A program made the position numbers and the translations under genes. DNA of 64,000 bases from Pandoraea terrae (GTDB lineage Bacteria > Pseudomonadota > Gammaproteobacteria > Burkholderiales > Burkholderiaceae), in assembly GCF_902459695.1 (NCBI RefSeq), contig NZ_CABPRZ010000021.1, positions 33,776 to 97,775 on the forward strand, given 5' to 3'. Of this stretch, positions 37,409 through 48,655 are shown piece after piece (the stretch's first letter is position 1; each line of letters opens with the position of its first letter). The notes beneath the pieces are model-generated. The model saw only the letters and a list, made by a program, of their open reading frames with translations, ran no database searches and had not been told where the DNA came from.

Positions 37409-39031
37409 ATGAATGAACCCAAGTCCGGCCCGGGCGCCGCACAATGGCCAGCTGCTTGGACCGAGGCGCAGGCGAACGCCGTTTCCACGCTGCAGGTCTG
37501 GCAGCAGGGTATGCAGGAGATGGCAAATTTGTGGTCGTCGGCTCTGATGCCAACAGGATCCGTTGGGCCTGACCGCCGCTTCGCCGGCGATGCGTGGCAG
37601 CAGGATCCCCGGTTCGCGCAGTTTTCGCAGGGTTACTTGCAACTTGCCGCCTTAATGCGAAAGGCACTGGATGCGGCCCCGATGGATGAGCGTAGCAAGG
37701 CTCAGTGCGGTTTTGCGCTTCGCCAGGTCGTGGATGCCATGAGTCCTGCGAATTTTCTGGCGACCAATCCCGAAGCGATCAAGGCTGCGATCGACAGCGG
37801 CGGCGCTTCCCTGGTCGAAGGTGTGCAGTTGTTCCTCGCTGATCTGGCCAAAGGCAGGGTGTCCATGACGGACGAGCAGGCTTTCGAGGTCGGCCGCGAC
37901 GTTGCCACCAGCCCGGGCAGCGTCGTGTTCGAGAACGAACTGATGCAACTGATCCAGTACGCGCCCACTACGGCCAAGGTGCACCAGCGCCCCCTGGTGA
38001 TCGTTCCGCCCTGCATCAACAAGTTCTACATCCTCGATCTGCAGCCCGACAATTCGCTGGTGGCCCATGCGGTGGCACAGGGACATACCGTCTTTCTCGT
38101 CTCCTGGCGCAGCACCACGCAAGAGCAGGGTCATCTGCGCTGGGACGACTATGTTGAGCATGGTGTGCTCCAGGCGCTGGCGGTCGCGAGCCGGATCAGC
38201 CGTGCCGACCAAGTCAATGCCCTGGGCTTCTGTATCGGCGGCACCTTGCTGGCCAGCGCCCTGGCCGTCGCCGCCGCCCGCGGACAAAAACCCGCGGCCA
38301 GCCTCACCTTGCTGACGACCATGCTCGACTTCTCGGACACGGGCGAGCTCGGCCTGATGGTCGAAGAGACCTTGGTGGCGGCGCGCGAGGCCGCCATTGG
38401 CGGTGGCGGGGTGCTGCATGGACGTGAGCTGGCCCAGGTGTTTGCCGCGTTGCGGGCCAACGACCTGATCTGGCCCTACGTGGTCAATGGCTACCTGAAG
38501 GGCAAGGCGCCACCCGCGTTCGACCTGCTGTTCTGGAATGGAGACGATACCAATCTGCCGGGGCCGATGTACTGCTGGTACCTGCGCAATACCTACCTGG
38601 AGAACCGGCTGCGGGAGCCCGGCGGCACGGTGCAGTGCGGGATTCCAGTGGATCTGTCGCGCGTCGATGTGCCGGCCTTTGTCTACGCATCGCGCGAGGA
38701 CCACATCGTGCCCTGGAAGACTGCCTATGCCAGCACCCGGTTGCTGGGCGGCGAGACACGCTTCGTGCTCGGCGCCAGCGGCCACATTGCCGGCGTGATC
38801 AACCCTCCCGCCAAGCGCAAGCGCAACCACTGGATTGGCAGCCTCGCGCCAGACGCAGAGTCCTGGCTGGAAGGCGCTCAAAGCATCGAAGGCAGTTGGT
38901 GGCCGGAGTGGAGCGAATGGCTGAGTTCGCGCGCCGGCTCCCAGGTCAAGGTCCCCAAAAAAGCCGGCAATGCCGAATTCCCCGCCATTGAACCTGCACC
39001 GGGGCGCTATGTAAAAGCCAAGGCGACGTGA
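37409..39031 (+). CDS. phaC: Class I polyhydroxyalkanoate synthase
   Basis: 540 residues, a little shorter than the 589 of Cupriavidus necator PhaC, mostly at the N-terminus. The lipase-like box GFCIGG carries the nucleophile C275. The catalytic aspartate lies in SREDHIVPW and the histidine in GASGHIAGVINPP. PPCINKFYILDLQPDNSLV and the tryptophan-rich C-terminus (SWWPEWSEWLSSRAG) are standard. It polymerises (R)-3-hydroxybutyryl-CoA on granules. Followed by phaA and phaB, the classic phaCAB order. Upstream of it lies 103 bp after lipA. Confidence 0.94.
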   Translation: MNEPKSGPGAAQWPAAWTEAQANAVSTLQVWQQGMQEMANLWSSALMPTGSVGPDRRFAGDAWQQDPRFAQFSQGYLQLAALMRKALDAAPMDERSKAQCGFALRQVVDAMSPANFLATNPEAIKAAIDSGGASLVEGVQLFLADLAKGRVSMTDEQAFEVGRDVATSPGSVVFENELMQLIQYAPTTAKVHQRPLVIVPPCINKFYILDLQPDNSLVAHAVAQGHTVFLVSWRSTTQEQGHLRWDDYVEHGVLQALAVASRISRADQVNALGFCIGGTLLASALAVAAARGQKPAASLTLLTTMLDFSDTGELGLMVEETLVAAREAAIGGGGVLHGRELAQVFAALRANDLIWPYVVNGYLKGKAPPAFDLLFWNGDDTNLPGPMYCWYLRNTYLENRLREPGGTVQCGIPVDLSRVDVPAFVYASREDHIVPWKTAYASTRLLGGETRFVLGASGHIAGVINPPAKRKRNHWIGSLAPDAESWLEGAQSIEGSWWPEWSEWLSSRAGSQVKVPKKAGNAEFPAIEPAPGRYVKAKAT

Positions 39032-39080
39032 ACAGCGTCGCAGTTCTTTGATTCCAACCTCAATGAAGAAGGAGACTTCC

Positions 39081-40265
<1,185 letters not shown>

Positions 40266-40311
40266 GTCCAAGTCGCATCGGTTTCTTTCACAACACACAA
40301 GGAGAAATTAC

Positions 40312-41058
40312 ATGAGCAATCAACGCGTGGTATTGGTCACTGGAGGCATGGGCGGCCTGGGCGAAACGATCTCGACCAAGATGGTCGACGCGGGCTATAA
40401 GGTCGCCGTGACCTATTCGCCCGGCAACAAGACCCATCAGGAATGGGTGACGCAGATGGCCGACAAGGGCTACGACATCGTCGCCGTTCCTTGTGACGTG
40501 GCCGACTACGATTCGTGCGCCACCGCGGTTGAAGACGTGCGGGCCACGCTCGGCGCTGTGGACGTGCTGGTCAACAACGCTGGCATCACGCGCGACATGA
40601 CCTTCAAGAAGATGGACAGGGTCAACTGGGACGACGTGATGCGCACCAACCTGGACAGCCTCTTCAATATGAGCAAGCAGGTGGCCGACCAGATGGTCGA
40701 ACGCGGCTGGGGGCGAATCATCAACGTCTCGTCGGTGAATGGCTCCAAGGGCGCGTTCGGTCAAACCAACTACTCGGCCGCCAAGGCCGGCGTGCATGGC
40801 TTCACCAAGGCTTTGGCGCTTGAGGTGGCAAAGAAGAACGTGACGGTCAACACCATCTCGCCGGGCTACATCGGCACCAAGATGGTGACCGCGATCCCGA
40901 AGGAAGTGCTGGACAGCAAGATCTTGCCGCAAATCCCGGTGGGCCGGCTCGGCAAACCGGAAGAGGTCGCTGGCCTGATCATTTATCTGGCTTCGGAAGA
41001 AGCCGCCTTCGTAACGGGTGCCAATATCGCCATCAATGGCGGGCAGCACATGCAATAA
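40312..41058 (+). CDS. phaB: Acetoacetyl-CoA reductase
   Basis: 248 residues from the ATG at 40312 (aaggagaa upstream). SDR family: cofactor motif VTGGMGGLGETIS, NNAGITRDMTFKKM, catalytic S-Y-K with YSAAKAG, and the closing GANIAINGGQHMQ. All are typical of PhaB, which reduces acetoacetyl-CoA to (R)-3-hydroxybutyryl-CoA, normally with NADPH. The NADPH would be supplied by the PntAB pair that opens this operon. Unlike the SDR at 4319 it keeps the YxxxK lysine. Confidence 0.94.
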   Translation: MSNQRVVLVTGGMGGLGETISTKMVDAGYKVAVTYSPGNKTHQEWVTQMADKGYDIVAVPCDVADYDSCATAVEDVRATLGAVDVLVNNAGITRDMTFKKMDRVNWDDVMRTNLDSLFNMSKQVADQMVERGWGRIINVSSVNGSKGAFGQTNYSAAKAGVHGFTKALALEVAKKNVTVNTISPGYIGTKMVTAIPKEVLDSKILPQIPVGRLGKPEEVAGLIIYLASEEAAFVTGANIAINGGQHMQ

Positions 41059-41073
41059 GGGGAGAAAGCAACC

Positions 41074-41775
41074 ATGTTCAAGTACGGTATTGATCAGGAT
41101 GCGCTGATCGACAAGTTCAGCGAAGCAACCGCCAAGCAGGGTGAGGCCATTCGCAAGGCGGTGCATGACGCGACGCTGAAGGCTCTGCAAAGCCGCGAAT
41201 TGACGCTGACCAACATCAGGCAAGTGGTGAACACGGTTGCCAAGGCCGCATCGTCTGGTGCGGCGGTCAATCCTCTGAAGGGAGTGGACGTGGAGTCCTT
41301 GCTGGGCCAGGCCGTGACAGGCATGGACAGCGCGCTGGTACAAGCCGTCGAGGCCAACCGCCGCGCCTTGGGCCAGATGGTGGAGCAGGGCGCCACCCTG
41401 CGTGAGTCGCAGGCCAAAAAGGCGCTGGCCGATCTCGACAAGCTGGAGGGGACGTTGCTGGCAGTAGTGAGGAAATTCACCGAGAGTGCCGGCGAGCAGT
41501 TGCAGGCATCGTGGACTCAGGTCTTGAAGGCCACTCAGAGTAAGGGCACCGGAACCGGGGTGCAGGCGAGTGCGGCGATCCAGCAACTGATGGACAGCGC
41601 GCAGAAGAATCTACAGAGCTTGAAGGAGGGGCAAGCATTGGGTCTGCGCGCATCCCAGGTGATGTTTGACAGCTATTCCACGCTGGTCAGTGGCGTTCTC
41701 ATTGGCATGTCTGAAGCTCTGCAACAGACAAACACTGCTGTTACGCCGACTGCCACGGCTTGCCAGGATCGTTAA
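41074..41775 (+). CDS. Phasin-like / PHA granule-associated protein
   Basis: 233 residues, 15 bp after phaB with ggggagaaa upstream. The sequence is rich in Ala, Gln, Leu and Lys with long amphipathic helices and no cysteine until near the end, as in granule-coat phasins. I do not recognise a defined PhaP signature, so this is based on composition and operon position. It would cover PHB granules or recruit enzymes. The last residues before the stop (TATACQDR) look different from the helical body. Confidence 0.7.
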   Translation: MFKYGIDQDALIDKFSEATAKQGEAIRKAVHDATLKALQSRELTLTNIRQVVNTVAKAASSGAAVNPLKGVDVESLLGQAVTGMDSALVQAVEANRRALGQMVEQGATLRESQAKKALADLDKLEGTLLAVVRKFTESAGEQLQASWTQVLKATQSKGTGTGVQASAAIQQLMDSAQKNLQSLKEGQALGLRASQVMFDSYSTLVSGVLIGMSEALQQTNTAVTPTATACQDR

Positions 41776-41875
41776 GCACGGTGGCGATACCGGCCTGTGC
41801 GATCCACTCCAGGATGCGCTGACGAACTCCGGTCCGTTGGCCGAGCGCATGCGTGCAGCATGAATATTCCGTATA

Positions 41876-41904
41876 GGGTACTCGGCAGACCCGAGTACCC
41901 TTTT
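41876..41904 (+). terminator. Intrinsic terminator of the pnt-pdh-pha operon
   Basis: A perfect 10-bp stem gggtactcgg (41876-41885) and ccgagtaccc (41891-41900) with loop cagac is followed by TTTT. It is 100 bp after the phasin-like stop and marks the end of the 15.6-kb run. Confidence 0.85.
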
Positions 41905-41984
41905 GACCCTGCTACGTGCCTGAATGACGGATTTCACAAACTTCGCCAGCGTCGACGACAAAAATGGAACCACTTGGACAAACA

Positions 41985-42177
41985 TCTGATCGGCCCTTGG
42001 GATTCGTTGCTGAAACGCGATTACGTGGCCTTCATGCCGAAGCCCGATGCCGCGACTGCCGCACGCAATCTCGCCATTGCGTTTGAGCATTACAACGAGC
42101 AGCACCCTCATAGCGCGCTGATGTACCGCTCGCCACGCGAGTTCCGGCGCAGGACCGATTCATCAACCTTAGTGTGA
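41985..42177 (+). pseudogene. IS3-family transposase, C-terminal fragment
   Basis: The last 60 or so residues of an IS3-type integrase domain: [16 protein letters not shown], then [20 protein letters not shown] and SPREFRRRT. The glutamate-containing upstream part of the DDE core is missing and the joining sequence is unrelated. The fragment ends by overlapping the 3' end of the convergent LysR gene by nine bases. The element probably inserted at the LysR 3' end and was later deleted down to this piece. Confidence 0.8.
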
Positions 42178-43080
42178 GGCGGTGTCCGGAGGCACAGGGG
42201 CAAATCCACTGACCACGTTGACGAGCCGCTGCAACACCGATGAACAGTTGTCGACACGCCATACGAACTCCCACTTGTGTACGACGTTCAGGTCCGAAAG
42301 TTCCATGAACGCCACCGTTTTGGGAGCGTGGTTACGCGCCGTCTCCGGCACAACCGTACATCCCATGCCTGCCGATACGAGCGTAAGCATGGAGCCTGCG
42401 TCAACGCCAAGTGCGGATATTTTCGGAACAAAGCCTGCGTTGAAGAAACAATGGATCAACTCATCATGCCAATTTGGAGCCGCATTGCGCTCTATCCAAA
42501 TGAAATCGACTCCGTTGAGGTCACGCAATGATTGCGGTTTGCCGCGCTCCCATTGCCAGTCTGATGGATACGCCAGCAATATCTTCTGAGTACATACGGG
42601 AATCCCACTAAACGCTGGGTCAGCCGGATCCCTGAAAAGAAGAAATCCAGCGTCCAGCTGCCCGGCTGAGAGCAATTTCAGTTGAGCTTCAGATAAGAGG
42701 TGCCTCAACGTTATCGAGACACCTGGAACTTCTTGTCGAAAGCTCCTCAGTATCTCCCCTATTTCCGACGTAAGCGTCTGCCTTACAGGCAGTGCTATGG
42801 AAAGATGCCCAATCTCGCCACGGCCGGCTCGCGTGACGCGCTCCATCGCAGCAGAAGTGTCGGCGAGGATCCTCGTTGCGTCCGACAGCAACTGCTTGCC
42901 TGCGTCGGTCAAATTGACCCCACGCGTGGTCCGATCGAATAAGGACGTACCCAACTCGTCCTCTAGAGCCTGCATTTGCCGGGTAAGCGCAGGCTGCGCC
43001 ACATGCACGAGCCGCGCCGCCACACTGATGCTCCGGCATTCAGCAACAGCGACGAAATAGCGCATCTGGCGAAGGTCCAT
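42169..43080 (-). CDS. LysR-family transcriptional regulator
   Basis: 303 residues. N-terminal helix-turn-helix [19 protein letters not shown] with [19 protein letters not shown], then an effector domain with [16 protein letters not shown]. It belongs to the same subgroup as the pseudogene at 20713-20955. The last dozen residues ([11 protein letters not shown]) overlap the IS3 remnant and may be replaced sequence. Its own promoter region (43081-43195) is cut by the IS6 element and exists a second time at 56735-56863 next to an amidohydrolase fragment. That amidohydrolase was probably its original target. It is now likely an orphan regulator. Confidence 0.87.
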   Translation of the reverse strand: MDLRQMRYFVAVAECRSISVAARLVHVAQPALTRQMQALEDELGTSLFDRTTRGVNLTDAGKQLLSDATRILADTSAAMERVTRAGRGEIGHLSIALPVRQTLTSEIGEILRSFRQEVPGVSITLRHLLSEAQLKLLSAGQLDAGFLLFRDPADPAFSGIPVCTQKILLAYPSDWQWERGKPQSLRDLNGVDFIWIERNAAPNWHDELIHCFFNAGFVPKISALGVDAGSMLTLVSAGMGCTVVPETARNHAPKTVAFMELSDLNVVHKWEFVWRVDNCSSVLQRLVNVVSGFAPVPPDTASH

Positions 43081-43196
43081 GTAGATACCCTTTTGGCATG
43101 ACTGACATCAGCAAACAGCATTTTACAGTATGGCGGGCGATTCGTACCATCCCCTTACGTGCTCACGCATGCCAGAAACATATAGCTGTTAGCAGG
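43068..43196. repeat. 129-bp repeat, copy 1 (LysR 5' end and promoter)
   Basis: Identical to 56735-56863 except one base by eye (ggcatgac against ggcatggc). It covers the first 13 bases of the LysR gene and its upstream region and ends exactly at the IS6 left boundary at 43196. Confidence 0.9.
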
Positions 43197-44026
43197 GCGC
43201 TGTCACGTTAAGGAGCGCACGACGCATTAGCGGAGAGGATGCGCATTTGCTCAGAAAGAGGACGGATCTCCGGTGATTTCAGTGAAGCGATGCCAGGCGT
43301 CGAAGCGTCTGGCGAGCTGTTTGCGATAGAGCGCGGCGCGCAGCAGATGTCGCTTGAGTGCAAAGTGCTGCCGGATCGGACCGAAGCTCGATAAGAAAGC
43401 CTGCGCGCGTTCAGGATCGCGGAAGCCACGCATGCGTCGCTCGCGTTCTCGCGTCGGCTGATGACTGTTTTCAGCCCAGTTATTGATCCGCGTTCTGGCT
43501 TTGACGAAGACGTGCTTGACGTGAGCCAGTGCGGGAATCTCGGCTTTCGCCGCCGGATAGCTGCGCAGCTGGTCGGTCACGATCTTGCGCGGTGCCTCAA
43601 CGCACGAGGCAAGCACGCGCTGGAAAAACCGCTTCGCTGCAGCCTTATCGCGGCGCTTCTGTAGCAGGATATCGAGTTCCGCACCGTGCTGATCGACGGC
43701 GCGCCACAACAAGTAAGGCTCGCCGCGCAACGTCACAAATACTTCGTCAAGGTGCCATGCGGTACCGGGCTTGCGACGCGCCGCTTTCACACGATGTGCG
43801 AAGCACGCACCGAACTTATCGCACCAACGTCGGACCGTTTCGTAGCTGACGATAACCCCGCGCTCGAACAGCAGGTCTTCGATATCACGCAGGCTGAGCT
43901 GAAACCTGAAATACCAGCGCACCGCGTAACTGATGACCGTCGCCGGAAAGCGATGACCGTGGTAAAGCGATTTTGCATTCCTCATCACACGATATTACCC
44001 GACCATCTCAGCAATGTGACAGTGCC
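43196..44026 (-). mobile_element. IS6-family insertion sequence
   Basis: 831 bp with imperfect terminal repeats: left ggcgctgtcacgtt from 43196 and right end ...aatgtgacagtgcc at 44026, matching at 12 of 14. Size, ends and transposase are those of IS6/IS26-like elements. The 8-bp flanks (gttagcag on the left, ggcgttgg on the right) do not match, so there is no target duplication. That implies a deletion or replicative rearrangement after insertion. Confidence 0.88.
43251..43988 (-). CDS. IS6-family transposase
   Basis: 245 residues, full length. The DDE triad is visible in WHLDEVFV, IVTDQLRSY and ENSHQPTRERERRM. The N-terminal part has SLRDIEDLLFERGVIVSYETVRRW, the usual IS6 helix region. 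No stop or frameshift is seen, so the element should be active. It mobilises by replicative cointegration, which can join distant DNA. Confidence 0.93.
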   Translation of the reverse strand: MMRNAKSLYHGHRFPATVISYAVRWYFRFQLSLRDIEDLLFERGVIVSYETVRRWCDKFGACFAHRVKAARRKPGTAWHLDEVFVTLRGEPYLLWRAVDQHGAELDILLQKRRDKAAAKRFFQRVLASCVEAPRKIVTDQLRSYPAAKAEIPALAHVKHVFVKARTRINNWAENSHQPTRERERRMRGFRDPERAQAFLSSFGPIRQHFALKRHLLRAALYRKQLARRFDAWHRFTEITGDPSSF

Positions 44027-44805
44027 GGCGTTGGCAGCCTGCGACGGGTATTAGCCCTTCTGACGTCAGAAACGCGAGGACGCGCTTCCCATTCGGCGAA
44101 CGCGCTGCGGCGTGGCAAGGACGCGAATTTACTGAAACTGCCCGGCGCGCGCGGAACGTGGACGCCCAGGGGCATGTCGCGCCGCGATGGGACTCGCGAT
44201 CGAGGAGCTCGAGGGGCAACAATCGACCCATCAGAGCCTTTCGGCTCCAATAACGAACGTCTGCTAAGCATGCGTCCCAAGACATGCTGCACGTGCGTCG
44301 CCTCGTCCCACGAGGTCTGTCACTGGCGAACGGGCTGTACCTTGATTCAGCGCCGCAGCCGGCCGGCGAACTACGTCGCGAGTGCCCGTCCGGAAAGTAG
44401 CGTCCACAAATGGTCCACCCTCGATCCGGCATTTAGGTAACAGTTAAGCGACGTCGCTCATGCTGCGCTGGCATCCAGCATGCCTGCTTTGGCGAGGCGC
44501 GCGATTCAGATCCCGATGGCATTCAGCACACGACGCGAACTGCGTGCTATCGGGCGACTCGTTGATGACGCCGACGCAGAGGTGACCATCGGCGCACGCT
44601 CCTGTGACTTTTATTCAGGAGCGAAACTACGCCAGGACCCCCGGCCGATCCTGCTTCTCAGGTGAGTTTTCGCGAACGGAGGAATCTGAATATGTCAATT
44701 GTCGGCCTATTTTCGGCTACTTAAAATCAATCCGACTAATCGCGGTGGGAGCGCTCGGCACGGCCGACGCGAGCCCGGTCTTTTCCCTATCGGCAGATGC
44801 TCAGC
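44027..44805. other. Region between the IS6 element and the MFS gene
   Basis: About 780 bp. Short frames on both strands do not resemble known families, and their composition is uneven, consistent with scrambled debris. The MFS promoter should lie right of 44650. I see no IS end other than the IS6 one. Confidence 0.4.
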
Positions 44806-46041
44806 ATGATCGACCCCAATAAAAGCAGGCGCGCCAGCCTCGTGGTATCCGCGTTGCTCTATCTCGGCTACTGCATCTCGTACATCGATCGTGCGGCGAT
44901 CGCACTGTCGCTCGTTGCCATCGGCAAGGAGTTCCATGTCGGCTCGGGCGCGCTCGGCGTCGTCATGAGCACGTTCTATATCAGCTACGCTGCCATGCAG
45001 ATCCCTGGCGGATGGATCGCGGATCGCTGGGGCAGCAAGAAGGTCATCGTCGTATCGGTCGCGTTCTGGTCCCTGTTCACGTTGATGACCGGTCTCGCGT
45101 GGTCGCTAGCCTCACTGATTGCGATCCGCTTTATCTTCGGTCTCGGCGAAGGCGGTTATCCAGGCGCAGCGGTCAAGGGCGTCACCGAATCGTGCGCGCG
45201 GGCGGATCGCCCCAAGATGTCCGCGCTCCTGATGTCGTCGAACTATGTCGGCAGCTTCATCGCGCCGCTCGCCATCGCGCCTCTCATCCTGTATTTCGGC
45301 TGGCGTCATGCGTTTGTCGTCGCAGGCGGCGCTGGGCTCGTTTTCGCGCTCTTCTATCTGTTCGCAGTGAAGGACACGCACCAGAAATGCGATTCGGCTG
45401 GCCGTTCCGTACGCATCGACGGCGCGGCAACACGCGCGCTCCTCAAGATGCCGCTCATGTGGAAGATTTTGTTGACATGGTTCGGCATGGGAATCGTCAA
45501 CAAAGGACTCGATGCGTGGATGCCCGCGTATCTCCTGACCGAGCGTCATCTCGATCTCAAAGCGGTCGGCATGCTTACGCCGTTGCCGTTCGTCGCGGCG
45601 AGCGTATCGACGGCACTCGGCGGGTGGATTCTCACTCGCTGGTTCGATGGCCGCGAAAAGTGGCTGATGGCTGCGTGCTGCGCGATCTCCGGCTTTTTTC
45701 TCTACGAGATGTACACGGCCGAAACGGTGACTGGCGTCATCGCATATCAGTCGATCGTCTACTTCTTCAAGTCGTTCGTGTTTGCCGGTGTTTTCGCGTT
45801 GCCGGCCAAATTCCTGCCGCAAAAACTCATCGGCACGGGCGCGGGCATGGTCAACTTCGGCGGACAGGTCGCGGGATTCATCGCGCCAGCGGTCATCGGC
45901 CTGCTCGTCTCGATCACGGGCAACTACAACGCCGTATTTGGCTTCCTGATCGTGGCGACGGCGTTCGCGCTCGTTACCAGCCTGTCGATCCGCCTGTCGC
46001 CCGAAGCCGATGCGCGCCTCGGCGCCGCCGAAGAGGCCTGA
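44806..46041 (+). CDS. MFS transporter
   Basis: 411 residues from ATG 44806 (an ATG at 44797 adds three). About twelve membrane segments. TM1 ends in YIDRAAIALSL and the loop 2-3 motif GGWIADRWGSKK is a classic MFS signature A. The central loop has an HQKCDSAG stretch. Substrate unknown; next to an amidase and D-serine dehydratase, a D-serine derivative or amide is a reasonable guess. Codon use with many gcg and cgc resembles the three genes downstream and not the PHB genes. A LysR gene follows after 60 bp. Confidence 0.87.
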   Translation: MIDPNKSRRASLVVSALLYLGYCISYIDRAAIALSLVAIGKEFHVGSGALGVVMSTFYISYAAMQIPGGWIADRWGSKKVIVVSVAFWSLFTLMTGLAWSLASLIAIRFIFGLGEGGYPGAAVKGVTESCARADRPKMSALLMSSNYVGSFIAPLAIAPLILYFGWRHAFVVAGGAGLVFALFYLFAVKDTHQKCDSAGRSVRIDGAATRALLKMPLMWKILLTWFGMGIVNKGLDAWMPAYLLTERHLDLKAVGMLTPLPFVAASVSTALGGWILTRWFDGREKWLMAACCAISGFFLYEMYTAETVTGVIAYQSIVYFFKSFVFAGVFALPAKFLPQKLIGTGAGMVNFGGQVAGFIAPAVIGLLVSITGNYNAVFGFLIVATAFALVTSLSIRLSPEADARLGAAEEA

Positions 46042-46102
46042 TCGCTTTATTAGGCAAACAGGCGCTATGATGGGGCATTCCGCGTCCTCCCATCGATCCA
46101 TC

Positions 46103-47029
46103 ATGAGCGCCCGCATTCTTCAGGAAGCTGCCGTCCGTTACTTCCTTGAAGTGGTCAACGCCGGCTCCGTCGCCGATGCCGCCAGCCGGCTGAACGTCGT
46201 GCCATCCGCCGTGAGCCGCCAGATTGCGCGGCTCGAAGGCGCACTTGGCGCGCCGCTTTTTGTGCGGCAATCGCGCGGCATGGTGCCGAGCAAAGCGGGT
46301 GAAATGCTCGCCGCGTACGCGCGCCGGTCGCAGCTAGACGCAGAACAGATTTCGCTGGAAATCGATGCGCTTCGCGGCGAAGCGGAGCGCACAATCCGCA
46401 TTGCATGCACGGAAGGATTCTCGGCCACCTTCCTGCCGCGCGCGATGGCGGATTTCCGTCGCTCTGTAGCGCCGGCATCGTTCGAAGTCGTCGTCGATAC
46501 GGCCGCCGGCGTCACACAACGCGTGCGCGAAGCTGAATGCGACATCGGCCTCACGTTCAGCTTCGGTCCTGCAAAGGACATTCAGGTCACGTTTTCCGCG
46601 CCTTCACCCGTGTTCGCGATCGTCGCGTCGTCTCATCCGCTAGCGCAATCGTCTCAGGTGTCGTTTCGCGAGTTGCTGGCGTATCCTCTCGCTTTGCCGG
46701 GCATTCATTCGACGCTGCACAAGCTGATCGATATCTATTGCAGCCGCGAAGGCGTCGCTTGCAAGAGCGTGCTCAGCAGCGCGACGCTCGAAACGCTCCT
46801 CGGTTTCACGCTCGCAAGTGACGCCGTCACGTTCAGCGGCGAGCTTTTCGTGCGTCCGCGTCTCGCGTCCGGCGAGCTCGTCGCGTTGCCCGTGCCGGAA
46901 CTCACGACGAGTGAACGCGCCATCGAAATTCAAACCCTCGCGCGGCGCGCGTTGCCACCTCTTCTGCAATCGTTTATCGAACGCCTGAGCGGCGAACTCT
47001 CGCCGCCCGTGCGCGTTGACCAAAAGTGA
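46103..47029 (+). CDS. LysR-family transcriptional regulator
   Basis: 308 residues from ATG 46103; ATGs at 46067 or 46070 are alternatives. The HTH has EAAVRYFLEVVNAGSVADAA and NVVPSAVSRQIARLE, and the effector domain follows with FVRPRLASGELVALPVPEL. This resembles the HdfR/CbbR-like group often seen next to amino-acid and amide genes. It lies between the MFS and amidase genes on the same strand and probably controls them, though no divergent operator is available. Confidence 0.86.
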   Translation: MSARILQEAAVRYFLEVVNAGSVADAASRLNVVPSAVSRQIARLEGALGAPLFVRQSRGMVPSKAGEMLAAYARRSQLDAEQISLEIDALRGEAERTIRIACTEGFSATFLPRAMADFRRSVAPASFEVVVDTAAGVTQRVREAECDIGLTFSFGPAKDIQVTFSAPSPVFAIVASSHPLAQSSQVSFRELLAYPLALPGIHSTLHKLIDIYCSREGVACKSVLSSATLETLLGFTLASDAVTFSGELFVRPRLASGELVALPVPELTTSERAIEIQTLARRALPPLLQSFIERLSGELSPPVRVDQK

Positions 47030-47118
47030 ACTGACCGTTCGATAAACATCACTAGCGGTCGTTTTTCTCGTCGTCTACATTGAGCGGACTCTTGCATTGC
47101 CGCTTAAAGGACTGCCCG

Positions 47119-48648
47119 ATGAACGACCGTCACGAACTCACACGTCGTAGTGCCGTCGCGCTGCGTGCGCTATTGAAGGCGCGCGAAATCTCCGCCGTCG
47201 AATTGCTCGATACCTGCATCGCGCGAATCGAAGCGCTCAATCCGTATGTCAACGCCATCACGGCGACGAGCTTTGAACGCGCGCGCATTGAAGCCCGCGC
47301 CGCCGACGCCGCCCTCGCACGCGGCGATGCCGTAGGTCCCTTGCACGGCTTGCCCATCGGCATCAAGGATCTCGAAGAGACAGAAGGCATTCTGACCACG
47401 TATGGCTCGCCGCTCTATCGCGCGAACGTGCCCACGCACGACAACACGCTGGTGCGCCGGCTGCGCGCAGCGGGCGCGATCGTCGTCGGCAAGACTAACG
47501 TGCCAGAAATGGGTGCGGGTGCGAATAGTTTCAATCCCGTGTGGGGCGCGACAGGCAATCCGTTCGATCCGCGCCTGAACGCGGGCGGCTCCTCGGGGGG
47601 CTCGGCCGCCGCGCTCGCGCTCGACATGGTGCCGCTTGCCAGCGGTTCCGACACTGGCGGCTCGCTGCGCATTCCGGCGGCGAAGTGTGGCGTGGTCGGA
47701 TTGCGCACCTCGCCGGGACTCGTGCCGAGCGATCGCAAGCCGCTCGGATGGACGCCAATTGCGGTGGTTGGGCCGATGGGGCGCACCGTCGAAGACGCGT
47801 GGCTGCAACTCGCGGCGACGGTCGGCCAGTCGGGCAACGACCCGCTCGGCTATCCCTTCGCGATGAGCCCAACGATGGACGGCCGCGCGCCCACTGACGT
47901 GTCGAAACTGCGCATCGGTTACACGGAGGATTTCGGCGTCTGCGAAGTGGATGACGAAATCCGCGCCGTGTTCCACCGCAAGATTGATTTTCTGCGCCGA
48001 GAGGTGGACATATGCGAGCCGATCGAAGTGGACTTCGATGGCGCACATCGCTGCTTCGACGTACTGCGCGCGGAGGCCTTCGTCGCGGGCCTGCAAAAGG
48101 CGTATGAGACCGATCCCGATTCCCTCGGACCCAATCCGCGCGCGAACTATAAGATGGGCATCGGCCTGGGTCTCGCGGATTGCGTGCGCGCACATGGCGA
48201 CCAGACGCGCTTGTTCCGCCGCTTCCAGACGCTGTTCGACCGCTACGACGTGATTCTTTCTCCCACGACGCCCGTCTCGCCGTTTCCGTGGGCGCAGCCG
48301 TATCTGAAATCGGTGAACGGCGTCGCGCTGGAGAACTACTATCGCTGGCTGTCGCTCACGTATGTCGTGACGCTCACGACGAATCCAGCGTTGTCGCTGC
48401 CGTGCGGCGTTGATCACCGCGGCATGCCGTTCGGGTTGCAGATGATCGGCCCGTTCCGTGGCGATCTCGCATTGCTCGAAGCGGCGCGCGCGTTCGAAAC
48501 GCTATTCGCGTCGTCCGACGAAACGCGTCGCCCGATTCCCGATGCCGCGAAGCTGCGCGCATCGGATGTGGACCTGAAGTCCATCGTCACGCATCCGCCG
48601 ATGCTCGACGCCCTGTCGGCTTCCAACGCTTCCGCTTCTGCTGTCTGA
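47119..48648 (+). CDS. Amidase, amidase-signature family
   Basis: 509 residues from ATG 47119. The Ser-cisSer-Lys triad is visible: K83 in [11 protein letters not shown], cis-serine S158 in [13 protein letters not shown] and nucleophile S182 in [12 protein letters not shown]. It hydrolyses a C-N amide bond in the cytoplasm. Signature amidases include nicotinamidases, acetamidases, allophanate hydrolases and GatA, and no tRNA partner subunits are here. It ends eight bases before dsdA, so the two are coupled. I infer that its product feeds DsdA, perhaps D-serine freed from an amide. Confidence 0.88.
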   Translation: MNDRHELTRRSAVALRALLKAREISAVELLDTCIARIEALNPYVNAITATSFERARIEARAADAALARGDAVGPLHGLPIGIKDLEETEGILTTYGSPLYRANVPTHDNTLVRRLRAAGAIVVGKTNVPEMGAGANSFNPVWGATGNPFDPRLNAGGSSGGSAAALALDMVPLASGSDTGGSLRIPAAKCGVVGLRTSPGLVPSDRKPLGWTPIAVVGPMGRTVEDAWLQLAATVGQSGNDPLGYPFAMSPTMDGRAPTDVSKLRIGYTEDFGVCEVDDEIRAVFHRKIDFLRREVDICEPIEVDFDGAHRCFDVLRAEAFVAGLQKAYETDPDSLGPNPRANYKMGIGLGLADCVRAHGDQTRLFRRFQTLFDRYDVILSPTTPVSPFPWAQPYLKSVNGVALENYYRWLSLTYVVTLTTNPALSLPCGVDHRGMPFGLQMIGPFRGDLALLEAARAFETLFASSDETRRPIPDAAKLRASDVDLKSIVTHPPMLDALSASNASASAV

Positions 48649-48655
48649 CCCGCAC

